A stretch of DNA of 64,000 nucleotides from NCBI RefSeq assembly GCF_009727055.1, contig NC_052354.1, positions 36,530,954-36,594,953 on the forward strand, in the 5' to 3' direction. Below, in pieces: positions 32,370-43,697 of this stretch (positions within the stretch are counted from its first letter, which is position 1; each line of letters opens with the position of its first letter). The DNA is from Benincasa hispida. Lineage: Eukaryota; Streptophyta; Magnoliopsida; Cucurbitales; Cucurbitaceae. Under the pieces are notes generated by a model. The model was given only the letters and a program-made list of their open reading frames with translations. It searched no databases and was not told the origin of the DNA. The position numbers and the translations under genes were made by a program.

Positions 32370-34160
32370 ATATGAATATTAGGATAAATCAAGAACTCAA
32401 TATTGACCCAGAGAGTGAGAAAACCTTTCGCCGAAGAATACGCCAAAACTGTAATAAGCGTAGAAGGAACATGGCTAACAACAATAATTAAAACAATCAA
32501 GCAGGATTAAACGAAGGAATAGGTCAACCGCCACAAAACCCTGTCATGCTGGCTGCAGATCGTAATATTCCTATGTGGAACTACGCAACACCTAACCTGT
32601 ATGACTTTTCACCAAGAATTGCAAGACCCACCGTTGATGAGAACACCAAGTTTTAAATCAAGCCTGTAATGTTGCAAATGATCCAGAATGCAGGCCAATT
32701 TGAAGGCATGCAAGGCGAAGATCCACATGCACGTCTCACCAGTTTTGTCGAGATGTGTAACACATTCTCCATACCTGGCATGACTCCCTGAAGGAATCAG
32801 ACCCTACTTATTTCCATATACACTTAGAGATGAGGCCAAAAAGTGGGCCCACTCGCTAGAACCAAATGAGATCGTTTCATGGGACCAACTTGTTGAACGT
32901 TTTATGAAGAAATTCTTTCCACCCGCCGTCAACGCAAGAAGAAAACGGGAGGCATTAAACTTCGAGCAAGTTGATAACAAGACACTAAGCACCACATGGG
33001 TGAGGTTTCATTTTTTAGTAAAGAACTGCTCGAATATTGGCATATCGGATTGCGTCCTTATGGAAACCTTCTATAATGGCTTAAATAGAGCAACATAAAC
33101 TATTGCAAATGCCTCAGCAGCATCAAGTTTCATGGCCAAGACTTATGTTGAAGCAAATGTGGTCTTGGACCGTATTTCACAGAATACGGATGATTGGGTT
33201 GACAATGGATATGGAGGCAAGACTATTGAAGAAGAAAGACGGAGGGAGCAATTTTCCTCGTCGATACACTGACCTCAATTGAACGCAAATGGCCGCAGTC
33301 ACTTCTCTTCTTCAAACCATGGCCATCAATCAGGGTGCACTGACCCAAAACACCGTGCAAGCTAATACATTGATGCAAGTTGCTGCAATCAGCTACGTTC
33401 AATGTTGTGAAGCCCATTCGAGTGATGCCTGTCTAGCTACCCAACATCTGTATTTTCCATTCACAATAACCTTTTCAGTGGCACCTATAACTCATGCTGG
33501 AGAAACCACCCCAATTTTGGATGAGGAGGTAACACTAACCAAGGAGGACAAAAGAATCCGCAACATAATCATCAAGGGAATAGAGAGAACCCTCCGGAAT
33601 TCCATTAAATATTGCAAGGCCATCAACAGTATCAGAACAAATAACCCAGAACCATCACCAACCATCTAGCTCAAACAATTCATCTTCTCTTGAATCTTTG
33701 ATGAAAGAGTACATTCAGAAAAATGACGAATTGATTCAATCGCAAGCTTCCTCAATAAGAAATTTGGAAGTTCAAGTCGGACAGCTTGCGAGTGAACTGA
33801 AAATAGACAACCAGAAACCTTACCAAGAAAATCAGATGTTCCTCGAGGAAATGAGAAAGAGCAATGCCAAGCCATGACATTTACGAAGTGGAAAAACGAC
33901 TGTCCCGCGTCATCAGCTCACAAAGGAACCAGAAGAACAAAGGAAGAAACCACCAGTGACAATCCATCAACCACTTATAGTAAGCCCATTGACACCGCAA
34001 CAGAAGATACCATTGCGATCGACATATCGAACAACATTATTTCACCAACATCTGAACCAAGTATTAAGAAAGAATTAACGCAACATACTTTCCAAAACAA
34101 CAGTCCAGTACCAATTGTGCAAGAAGCCAAAAACCCTGAAGAACAAGCAACTACTTAGGA
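32370..34160 (+). pseudogene. Athila-like gag, many stops
   Basis: Successive frames give the Athila gag order: a basic N-terminus (MNIRINQELNIDPES, then RRRIRQNCNKRRR), a capsid region with NAGQFEGMQGEDPHARLTSF, then EAKKWAHSLEP and ERFMKKFFPPAVNARRKR. These are followed by an alanine/glutamine-rich stretch (33289-33669) and a long charged coil towards 34160. At least five stops or shifts occur between 32640 and 33870. Gag would form the particle shell of the element; this copy cannot. Confidence 0.65.
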
Positions 34161-34214
34161 AAGGAGGCAGGATCCCCCACCTTTTCCTGGCAAGCTAAAG
34201 AAGAAAGATGACAG

Positions 34215-34911
34215 ATGTCGAGTTATGTGAAGTTCCTTAAGGATATCCTTGCCAACAAGAGAAAACTTGGGGAACATGTAACAATAGCATTAACGCATGT
34301 GTGTAGTGTGTTATTTCATAATAATATCCCCAAGAAATTAAAGGACCCTGAAAACTTCACGTTGCCCTGCTCTATTGGAGAAAAAGAAGTCGGCAACATA
34401 TTATGTGATCTGGGAGCTAGCATTAACTTGATGTCACTGTCAAACTTTAGAAAGCTGGGAATTGGTGAGGCAAGACCCACCACCGTAACCCTACAACTAG
34501 CAGATACATCAATAATGCATCCAGAGGGGAAAATTGAAGATGTACTTGTACAAGTGGATACGTTTATGTTCCCTACTGACTTCATCATTTTGGATTACGA
34601 AGCTGGGAATTGGTGAGGCAAGACCCACCACCGTAACCCTACAACTAGCAGATAGATCAATAATGCATCCAGAGGGGAAAATTGAAGATGTACTTGTACA
34701 AGTGGATACGTTTATGTTCCCTACTGACTTCATCATTTTGGATTACGAAGTAGATACTGACGTCCTCATCCTAGGGTGCCCATTCCTGGCTACAGGGCGA
34801 GCGCTGATCAATGTTCAAAATGGGGAATTGACGATTAGAGTTGATGATCAGAAAGTCAAATTCAACGTCTTCAATACATTGAAATACCTTGATGATATAA
34901 AGACTTGTTAG
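34215..34911 (+). pseudogene. Athila-like aspartic protease broken by a 148-bp duplication
   Basis: The first frame (34215-34616) gives SSYVKFLKDILANKRK, then LPCSIGEKEVGNILCDLGAS with a D-L-G-A active-site region, and then QLADTSIMHPEGKIEDVLVQV. The end of that stretch is repeated because 148 bp are duplicated in tandem. The second frame (34534-34911) reads the second unit and carries on to LILGCPFLATGRALINVQNG, the C-terminal flap-side motif. Since 148 is not a multiple of three, the duplication shifts the frame. Apart from it the domain is well kept. Confidence 0.75.
34453..34748. repeat. 148-bp tandem duplication
   Basis: The segment from AGCTGGGAATTGGTGAGG (34453) begins again at 34601. 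By eye the two units differ at a single base (GATACATCA against GATAGATCA), so the event is recent. Confidence 0.9.
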
Positions 34912-35154
34912 TACGTAGATGAATTAAGAATGGAGCATTAGGATGAAATCCAAAAGAAGCTTGAGGAGGAAGAGGTTGAAAACAACGCAATAATGGAAGA
35001 AGTCTGTGCGTTGATACAAACTAATCTTGGTTTTGAGTCCCTGAATTTGTCCGAATGAACATCGGAGAAAATTAAGCCATCTTTAGAAGAACCACCCACA
35101 TTGGAGCTATAGGCATTGCCAACCCATCTCAAATATGCTTATCTGGGAGAAAAT
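34912..35154 (+). pseudogene. Athila-like protease-reverse transcriptase linker
   Basis: A charged region (EIQKKLEEEEVENN) leads to PSLEEPPTLEL and LPTHLKYAYLGEN, the usual approach to Athila reverse transcriptase, with several stops. LTR E cuts it at 35155. Confidence 0.65.
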
Positions 35155-37263
35155 TGTTAGGGTTGATGCCCTAAAGTCTCGTGTCCTGCAGTTTATAAAC
35201 AGTTTGTACGAACGCTTGTATTGTATAATATATGATATTTACTTCACATCTTGATTTTGCACAATTGTATGTCTTATTTGCTTTACAATAAACTAATAAA
35301 CATAAAATCTCTGGTTATCTGTATGTGACTTAAACATGCATGTGGTGACATACAAGTGGATCATGTCTTGAGTGATAACCAAAATGGTCTGTAGTATATG
35401 GATATAGGAGGGAAACTTTATCCTGGTAATGCTAGGGATGCAGCCCGCTTTGTGGAATGGTAAAAAGTGTTGTGACTTGTCACAGATGGTCTAATTCTGA
35501 TCATTCGTGTAAGAGACATGCGAGCGGGGGCATCCTATACAAAGAGTTTGTATAAGACCTGACCACGAAGTGTTAACGTCTTGTTATATAACACCGTTCA
35601 TGATAGAGACCTCACTTCAATAGGATGACCATAGGTAACATGACCTCAATCCTGAGTGAGTTGGGAACTCCTGCCATTGAGGGCGGTCCTTTGATTTGTA
35701 CGGGTGTGAGTGGCCAGGTTGCCAATTCAAACCTACCATTTTAGGGATTCATCTGATTTGAAAGTTGGGAACTCAGCTACACAGGATGGAATTCACTCTC
35801 TCTCTGAGGTAAGGGGTAAGTAGATAGATAACTCCCTTAAGGGCTGATTCCAGGGCTTGAACAATGTGGTGCCACACACCTTCTCTTGGCCCGAGAGGTG
35901 TTTACACATAGTTGAACTATGTTGTATTGTTCATTAGAGGAGTCAGTGGTACTTAAGGAGTGAGATGTAACTGCAAGGAAAAAATGATAAATTGGCCCAG
36001 CTGTACTTACGAGCATCTGTGAAAGGTCATTGTACTCATGATTGGTTATATCCGATAGACACAGAAATATATATATGGTAAGAAGAGTTCAGCTGTTGGT
36101 CTTTAGTGGAATGCCTGACAGTTAATAGATGGTAGATCTCGTGGCTAAAGAGTTTAGTCAGCTATTCACATACCGTTGAAGCTTCTAGCCACAGGTTCAT
36201 TAGGTCCCCTGGGTATTTTGGATAAAGTCGAGAATTAGTGTTTGGGTCAGTTTGAAATGTTCAAATTGACAAGAGGGAGTTCAATTATATATATGATATA
36301 ATTGACTAAATGTATGAGATGCATTGATTTTTGGAGAAATTTAGATATAAATATGATTTATATCAAGTGGAGAAGGAATTACTATAGTTGATATATGATA
36401 TCAAACTATAGGGTAAGAATATAATATGATTATATTAATTAATTATTAAATTGGTTAATTATACAATCATTGGCCGAAAATCTCTCCTTGGTCGTGCGTT
36501 AGTGGGAGAATCCAAAGTCGGTTATTGTAACCAAAGAATCAAATGAAAATTTGTTTCATTTTGCAAAAAGTTCGAAAATTCGCAATCGGTGTGAAAACGT
36601 AACGATCGCCTAGGTTAAGAGCCTATACGATAGTTGTTCATCGCCTAAATGATCACACACCAGCGCCTAAACGATCGCACGCCTGTCCCTAAAACGATCG
36701 CTTAGCTTTCCTAAATGATCGTATCACGTGCCGCATTTTCTAAACGATCGTCTACCATTTATTAAACGATCGTCGAGTAAAACCTACACGATCGTGTATC
36801 TTCTTCTAAACGATAAGCAACAGCTATACGATAGCTCTTTCTCTCCCACTTGCTTATCATCTACACAATTGATTTTTTCTCCAACCTCTACCAAATTCAC
36901 CAAAGACCACAGTTTGGATTCTCACTCCGAGAATACTAAGGGCTCTATTTGATGGTGTCGTCCCCACTATTGTTCACTTGTTCGTGACTGTTCGTGTAAA
37001 CGATCGTGCTACTGCAACCGACTGATTTATTGGGCGATAGGGTTCGCGTAGAGGTTCTTTTGCTGCTTCTAAGTTCAATGTTTGAAGAGGGTCTTCAACT
37101 GGTATGGGAACTCTTTGGCTTGTATTTTAGTGTTCAAAGCATGCAGTTAATTATTGTAAATTGCATAACTGTTTGATAGAATGTGTGTATGGTAATTTCA
37201 ATCACAATGAAATCGAAAAGATCCGAACACCCTCATGGATACTCTTCGTTAAAAGTTCCTTCA
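35155..37263 (+). repeat. LTR E of the recurrent copia family
   Basis: It runs TGTTAGGGTTGATGCCC to GTTCCTTCA and is followed two bases on by a primer site, so it is a complete 5' LTR (2109 bp) in plus orientation. Landmarks match LTR B and, inverted, C, D, F and G. Its 3' part (36590-37030) holds a CGATCG word array not seen in the others. Confidence 0.82.
36590..37005. repeat. Array of CGATCG-centred words in LTR E
   Basis: Seven CGATCG hexamers (in AACGATCG or CACGATCG contexts), plus several one-base variants such as AATGATCG and ACGATAG, are spaced about 20-40 bp apart between 36600 and 36860, with one more at about 36999. The surroundings are AT-rich. Confidence 0.8.
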
Positions 37264-37265
37264 AT

Positions 37266-37278
37266 CGGTATCAGAGCC
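37266..37278 (+). other. Primer-binding site CGGTATCAGAGCC of LTR E
   Basis: One base away from the standard iMet-type site, two bases after the LTR end. Confidence 0.75.
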
Positions 37279-37450
37279 AGGTTAGCATAATCCTACATTC
37301 GTTGCCGGAGAGTTTCCTGCACTTTGTTAGCAATGTGATCCTTAATAAAGTACAATATAACCTTACAACTCTCCTCAACGAGTTGCTGATCTACAATCTT
37401 TACTGAAAAGTAAGAAGAGGAAGAAGGGTGAGGTAAATGTTGCTTCATTA
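37279..37450 (+). pseudogene. Copia gag fragment joined directly to the primer site
   Basis: Within 10-20 bases of the primer site the frame reads VSIILHSLPESFLHF, then TTLLNELLIYNLY, matching the middle of the element-B gag (28770-28850). Then comes a lysine-rich end with EVNVAS. The 2 kb leader and the gag N-terminus are missing, so a deletion fused the primer site to mid-gag. Confidence 0.65.
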
Positions 37451-37835
37451 CTTAGTTTTGATTCAATCTTTGTTTTGAGCATGTTGTTTTGAGAATGTGA
37501 TTTTGCAATTGCGATAATTTATCTTTGAATGGTTTTACGATAATTATTACAATGTGTGAGGCGTTCATTGCACCCATCTTCTTCCTAACACATTTGAGAG
37601 TCGTTTGAACGTTTACACGAGAATGCAAATGGACTAGACGTTTAGGGTTTTTAGGCATCATTATTGCGTCGAAAGATGAGGTGTCCTTTCGTCTGTCATG
37701 CATTTAATGAAAAGAGATTTTTTTTTGGGAATTCTAGAAACCTGCCATTTCTCATCATAATGATTATAGGGTTTCCCAAAACCTCGGCCTATATAAACCC
37801 CCGTCCAACCTCATTTTCTTCCATCTGTATCCTAA
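37451..37835. other. Unassigned segment with a TATA-like CTATATAAA
   Basis: It contains CCTATATAAACCCCCG at about 37787 on the plus strand. No coding region recognised. It may be LTR debris. Confidence 0.35.
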
Positions 37836-38449
37836 GTTTTCAGCTTCCCAATCAGACAAATCCTCAAAGTGGTAGGTTTGAGTCGGCAATCTGGTCACTC
37901 GCACCTATGCGAATCAAAGGACTGCCCTCATAGGTAGGAGTTCCCAACTCACTCAGGATTAAGTTCATGTTACCTATAGTCATCCTAGTGAAATGAAAGT
38001 CTCTGTCATGTACAATGTTATATAACGAGACTAAACATTTCATGGTCTGGTCTTATACAAACTCCTTTGTATAGAGCATCCCCGATCGCATGTCTAATAC
38101 ATGAATGGTTAGGATCAGACCATTTGTAGCACTTTACAACATTTGTAACATCTACAAAGTGGGCCACACTCGTAGCATCACCAGGATAAGGTTTTCCTCC
38201 TTTATCCATATACTACAAACCATTTAGGTTATCACTTAAAACACGATCCATTTTATGTTTCCACATACATGCTTAAGTTACAATGATAACCAGGAATCTT
38301 AGTTTATTGGTTTGTAGTTAATGCAACTAAAATTTCTCATATTTCATAGACAGAAGTGAATAAAATATCTCATAATCACCAAACTATTTGTTCATACAGG
38401 TGTTTACAAATTACAGCACCCTACGAGATTTAGGGCATCAACCCCAACA
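37836..38449 (-). repeat. LTR G, partial copy of the recurrent family
   Basis: The inverted family start lies at the right (AGGGCATCAACCCCAACA ending at 38449). The copy keeps only about 600 bp of the LTR. It abuts copia gag of the same orientation at 38450. Confidence 0.7.
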
Positions 38450-38849
38450 CTTCTAACATATCCAGAACATGTTTATTAACAGAGGTTCTATCCTTTATGT
38501 CACGGTTATAAACTTCTTCGAGAATCTTATTTCTAACAAATTGTTCAAACAATGTCTATAACAAATTCATGATTTCTTTAGCAGTAGCCATGTTCTTGAA
38601 TTTCTCAGCCAACATATCAAATATATTTGCTAAGATAAAGATTCGGGCCCTTTCATTTGCCTCAATCAATCTGTCATACGCATTCCAAACCTTTTGTTTT
38701 GTTGATGAACTGGGAGATTGAGGACATTCCTCTATTAAAACAAATTTTAAATCACCATCTGCTAGTATTACTTTTACATTCGACTTCCATGTTGAATAAT
38801 TAAGATTGTTAAACATATTGGAAGCGTGTAATTTTGAAGAATTCAACAT
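38450..38849 (-). pseudogene. Copia gag N-terminal fragment, element H
   Basis: The start at 38849 gives MLNSSKLHASNMFNNLNYSTWKSNVKVIL-type sequence (first part only), the same gag family as element B: NYSTWK, DLKFVLIEECP, RARIFILANIFDML, ATAKEIMNLL. The reading continues to about 38455 after a stop and ends at a CVLDML-like position where LTR G begins. Everything from mid-gag to the 3' LTR is absent, so H is an internal deletion derivative or two fragments joined. Confidence 0.72.
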
Positions 38850-40834
38850 GCTGAAAATATAAACAAATTCTAATTAGTAAATTGCTTTTAAAATCAATTC
38901 AATTTTGGCAAACGTAATAATGTATCCAAATTTCATTATTTATTTGCAACGATACTTTAGTGAGTCAGAATAGATGCTACTGAGAGGCTGTCAAATACTC
39001 CTTCACTAAAGCAAGACATTCTTGATTAAATAATATCTCTAGAATAACTCTTATTTCTGTAGTCATTTAGTTACCACTTTTGGTCAAGAACTTACTAACA
39101 CTTAGTAATTATTGTAAATGTAACCCTCCATTTTCAGACCTCAGAGGTCGGTCCCAACGATGCTACCAAATTGAAAAGTCAAGGCTGGGAGTGTACCTAA
39201 GAAATCCTATCCATTTTTGGAGTTTGAATTGTTCTGAATTCCATGTTACAACCCTTCGAGGGGTAACCACCGTAAAATGACTAGCTTATGTCGCCTAAAA
39301 ACGACAAACAGGTGCAACATAAGAATCTCATGGTCCAAACTAATGGAAGAGACTGCATGACACTTGACACACATTTTCACTCACTTACTATGAACTACTT
39401 CCCCCGTTCTCCTTGCTATTGACCCATGCAAACACTTTTCAAGTGGAGGTCACTCCTAGGGTGACACAAAGTCGAACATGAATCTCACGGTGTGAACTCC
39501 TAGAGACGTGAGAGCTAAGAACAATATACCGTTTATATATTAATCTCCAACTGAAGTGTTCTATTTTGTTTTGGATAAAAATTTACTTAGGTTTATTCCA
39601 GTTAATAAACAACCTAAGTCTAGGTGATCTTCCAAATATAACTTTTATATTTGGTTTAACTCACGACGTTTAGGTGATAAACCAATTTTAATACCTCACG
39701 TTGCTCATACATGCTCATAAAACCAGGTTAACAATGCTCAATTATTTGGTTCTAATCCCTAGGTAGGAGCTATTCCGTAAACCGTCTACTTAAATACCTC
39801 CAGCCTTAGACAGGATTATAAGCCGGTTGAGTTTGTAACTAAAATTTTACAAGATGAGAACCTATTTTAACAACTAAAACAAGTTGTTATTTGTTAATCC
39901 TAGGTGAACATACATTTTATTTTTGTTATGGATTTTAAATGTCTAATTCAATTTTATAATAATTTATAAAACTATAGACATGCTTTTCATCCATAACATA
40001 CATCAAGCATTTCTGAATTTAATATAACACTTTATATTAAAAACTTGAAACCCTAAAGCATGCTATACATTATAATTATTTATAACATACTTTCAATGCA
40101 TGCTACATGCTTCCTATGGTGAGATTTCAAATATACATGGCATACTATATGTACAAACAAGATTTATTTAATCATAACATACATTCATAATGCATAAATA
40201 ATTAAACACACACTGATATAGATCCGTTTTGGTATACCAAGCAAACAAATAACTTAAATTATTATAATAATAATAAAAAACCAACTTCCAAAAGCTTTTG
40301 GACTTCACAAACCGACCCAAATCGGACTCGAATCGCCCAAACTAGACCCCTAAAACACTAAAACGGGTTGAATTAGCCAAAAATGGGGATGAATCGAACT
40401 ATCATGAACTGAACTGGCCAAACCGGTTCACCCTCAAACCGGCTGAGCTACACGCACGCGTTTTTGGAAAGGATCGAGCACAACGTTGCAACGCTTCGGG
40501 CTATTCTTCAAAACTGGGTTGTCTAATAAGCAGCATTGTGACGTTCTATGGGCAGTGTTGCAATGCTGCCTGGTAGTAGCTTCACAACAGGTTTTATTCG
40601 CCTGACCTTTCTTGCTTCTTTCTTCAATTACAACTGTATTGACTCTAAAAAATTTACAAACTCTTAATCACACATTAAGGTCCATAAACATAAAGGCAAT
40701 TACAACAATTAATATTTAATTGAAGAGAATTTTAATGCCAAAACTGAAATTATCTATATCCGCAACTATTTTCATATAACCTATGAAAATCACGCACCAA
40801 GCTAAAATTAACACGAATTGAGTGCTTAAATCAT
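38850..40834 (-). other. Non-coding leader of copia element H
   Basis: On the minus strand it repeats the order of landmarks in the element-B leader: the TCTAAGGCTGGAGGTATTTAA block, then (towards the primer site) GCAGCATTGTGACG and CAGTGTTGCAATGCTG words near 40520-40560 and CAACGTTGCAACGCTT near 40481. No gene seen. Confidence 0.6.
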
Positions 40835-40846
40835 GCTCTGGTGCTA
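40835..40846 (-). other. Degenerate primer-binding site of element H
   Basis: The minus strand reads TAGCACCAGAGC, aligned with the position of TGGTATCAGAGC, two bases inside the LTR border at 40849. Confidence 0.5.
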
Positions 40847-41271
40847 ATTGAAGAAGTTAGCATGCAATTAGTAGAAAAAATCAGGATCATTAAGCACTCT
40901 AATTCATCAATTTTAGCAATTAAGACAGCATGCTTAAGAACAAGTAATAGGGTTTCTGAAAACATACCTTTGAAGACTTCAAAATCTTCAAGTTCCAGCT
41001 TGATTCTTCACTCCAAATGGATGTAAACCACCACTTGATCTTCCCTACTATTCTCTAGGACCTTAGATTGGATTGTAAGGTCTAAAATGAGTTATATTTA
41101 AGGAATATTTAGGAGAAGAAGGCTGGTTGTGCTAGAGCAAGAGAAAGGCTTTCTTCTACTCAATTGTTTCAGCAGAAAACCATTTGCATGTCCCTTTTTA
41201 TCAACAAAATGAAGCTGGTTTTGATCACCTTCTTCATGCAATCTCAATTGCCATGAAGATGATAACACTTA

Positions 41272-43697
41272 TGTCCCACCCCGCCCCGAGCCCGTGCTGA
41301 GGCATGATATAATCTGTTAATACTTTGGCTCAAGTATTAGTTTCTTTTAGTATATTCACAGCAAAAAATATTACATGATTTTAATAGAAACTAGTTTACA
41401 AGTTCAAATTATAATATACACATGGAAACCTTATCCCGGTAATCAGTCTTATTTAAAGCTATTTTTCAACTTGTGGCAGACTTTAACCAATATCACAACC
41501 TGGACTCGTCAGCTACCTGCAAGGTAAACATAGAGACAAATCATGAGCTTTTACAAAGCTCAGTGAGTGGTAACACAAATATAAATCTTCCATAACAAAC
41601 ATGAGGTTTCCAAGTGAACCTTCAACAAAGCATGAAGCTTTCACGAATCTACCTACACACACGATAGATGTTTAACATACAATATCATAACAATAATACC
41701 AGCCTATGTGCACATAGCTCCTCCTATCATGGGCTCAGAAACTAGGCCCGCACGCCCTCTGACCATCCCACTTCAAGGATTCTCTATCCCACAGGCTCAG
41801 GCACTAGACTCCTCGGTCCCCTGACCATCCTGTAAGGATTTACTCTAGGCTCAGGTTCTAGGTCCTTAGACCCCGTGACCATCCCAATCATCACACATAA
41901 TCTACAACATATTAATTTACAATATGCTCAAAATAACAAGGGAATAATTAACCACTCACAGTGAAGTTATGGAGAACTTTCCACGCAGTTCACTTGGTTT
42001 CCCTGATTCTACCGTTGGATCCTATTCAGTTTTGAAACTTAGATTACTACCACTTCCGGACCTTATCTCAAGACAATTTCTTCTTAAAAAATATATGAAA
42101 ATTTCTTAATACAATAACTTAAAGTTTCGCCTCCAAATTCCTTGGTGAAAGCTCTGAGTATCAAATTTACTCTTCCTGGCCCGATTGTCTTCTTTCTGGT
42201 GAGCACCTCTCAATTTCCTTAATTTTGACAGCCTTAATGAGACAGCCCACACATAGAAACTAGACCTAATTTAGAAACTTTTGGTTTAAGAATCACCTGA
42301 TTTGCACGAGTGGTTTGGGAGAACTAGTGGTTTGAAGTTGGCCTTTTGCGGCTGTCCAGATAGTTTGCCTCCTCCGCGTCCTTGCTGGTATCTCCGACCC
42401 ACACTTAATCTTTCTCTCTTTTTATTTTTCCTCTCTTTGTGCTCTTTGAGAAATGACTTGGTGTGTAGGTTGGAGTGGGGTGTCCCTTCTTTTATAGGCG
42501 TCCAAAAACCCTCCAAATCGACACCTACTTCTCCATGTGTTACTCCTAAAGATTACCAAACTTCAGCCCCTTCCACCTCTTGCTTGAGGTGTCTACCAAC
42601 ACAAGGTTTGATCCATGTAAGTGTTGGATGTCTTCCTTCTACAATGCCAAGCATGAGACCAAATTTGCATGTCTTCTCAAGCCTCCACCTCAAATCCTTA
42701 AGTCTGAAGGTTTCTTCTCAACGAGCCACATGTTAGGATGACGTCTTCCTTATGAGCTCAACCTTCTTATGCGTTCATGCCCTTCAATATGCGTTCACTA
42801 GGGTGATTCTCAATGCATACAACTAGCCTAAGGTATTAACGTATAACGTACTCAGAACGCATAGTAGGTCCTCAACGCATAGTTGGTTCCAACGCATAGT
42901 AATCCTTAGTTTACCTTAATTTCCAACATAGCACCATCGCAACCCTTAACCATCGCAAGAGCCAACACCATGTGTCCAACCTAGTCTATCGCATGGCCTA
43001 TGTCCAATGCATCCCTTGTGCAAGCCATCACCAACCTCCAACGCATTGCAAGGTCGCACGGCTCCAACGCATGGCTTAGCATCAACGCATGGCTCATATG
43101 GGTCGCATGGCATGGGCGTTTGGCCGCATCGCTCGGCACGGCAGCTTGGCATCGACGCATCGCTCGGCAGGGCTTGCTCGTCCGCTCGACGCATGGGTTC
43201 TGCCATCGACGCATCGTTCGCTCAGCCATTCAACGCATCACTTGGCACGACAGCTTGGCCCGCTTCGACGCATGGCTGGGCATTTGGCGAAGGCGCTTCG
43301 ACTCATGGCTGGCAATTTGGTCGAGGCTGCTCGACGCATGGCTGGGCATTGAGCCTACTCGATGCATGCCACCCTCCAGCCTCATGCCATTCCAATGCCT
43401 CACCCTCGGCTGCCATCCTTCAACCGTCTGCCACCCTTCAATGCATCCTTTGCCTAATACGTTGATCTAACCTCCAAGGCATGTGTTACTCTTACTACAC
43501 TTCCCCCTTTTTGCCCATGTCTAAACACTTAGTCAATTTTGTAGTAGGATTTCACTTAACCACATCTTCACCACTTAGGGTTTAAATTCCAGAGTATTCT
43601 ATCCCTTTTTATCTCTTAGGGTCCTTCCTACTCTTACCCTAGGATTTAATTCTTCTTTATTTTATGCTAATAGGGAAAATGGGCTCTGGGTCTCACA
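41272..43697 (-). mobile_element. Solo LTR K with ACTTA target duplication
   Basis: It runs TGTCCCACCCCGCCC ... GGGTCTCACA (2426 bp). ACTTA occurs at 41267-41271 and 43698-43702. It is the same family as LTR1/LTR2 at 12188 and 15060, sharing the start, the end and the GCATAG/GCATCG word arrays (42770-43400). The long plus-strand open frames at 43000-43470 (up to 156 codons) come from these GC-rich repeats and lack any domain. It inserted into the LTR of element H. Confidence 0.92.
42770..43400. repeat. GCATAG / CATCGACGCAT word array in LTR K
   Basis: Repeated short words AACGCATAG (several between 42860 and 42905), then ACGCATGGCT and CATCGACGCATCGCTCG at irregular 15-50-bp spacing. The equivalents are at 13650-13880 and 16550-16856. 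Confidence 0.75.

Larger units (their letters stand above)
30792..35154 (+). mobile_element. Athila-like Ty3/gypsy element, truncated after protease
   Basis: It has an LTR-like 1.46 kb stretch, a TGGCGCC-type primer site, gag, and aspartic protease. The sequence is cut at 35155 by LTR E at the point where the linker to reverse transcriptase (HLKYAYLGEN) begins. It entered copia element B at 30792. The candidate 5-bp target is ATCTA (30787-30791), but the matching copy would be on the missing right side. Confidence 0.72.

Noticed and set aside
36590..37005. A CRISPR-like array of repeats and spacers
   Set aside because: The repeated unit is only 6-9 bases, spacing is irregular, there are no Cas genes, and the setting is a plant LTR.
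42302..42736. A 144-codon plus-strand open frame
   Set aside because: Lies wholly within solo LTR K and has no recognisable domain or counterpart in LTR1.
43000..43470. Three overlapping plus-strand open frames of up to 156 codons, rich in H, W, R and S
   Set aside because: All three frames are open because of the GC-rich GCAT word repeats of LTR K. No motif and no consistent frame.
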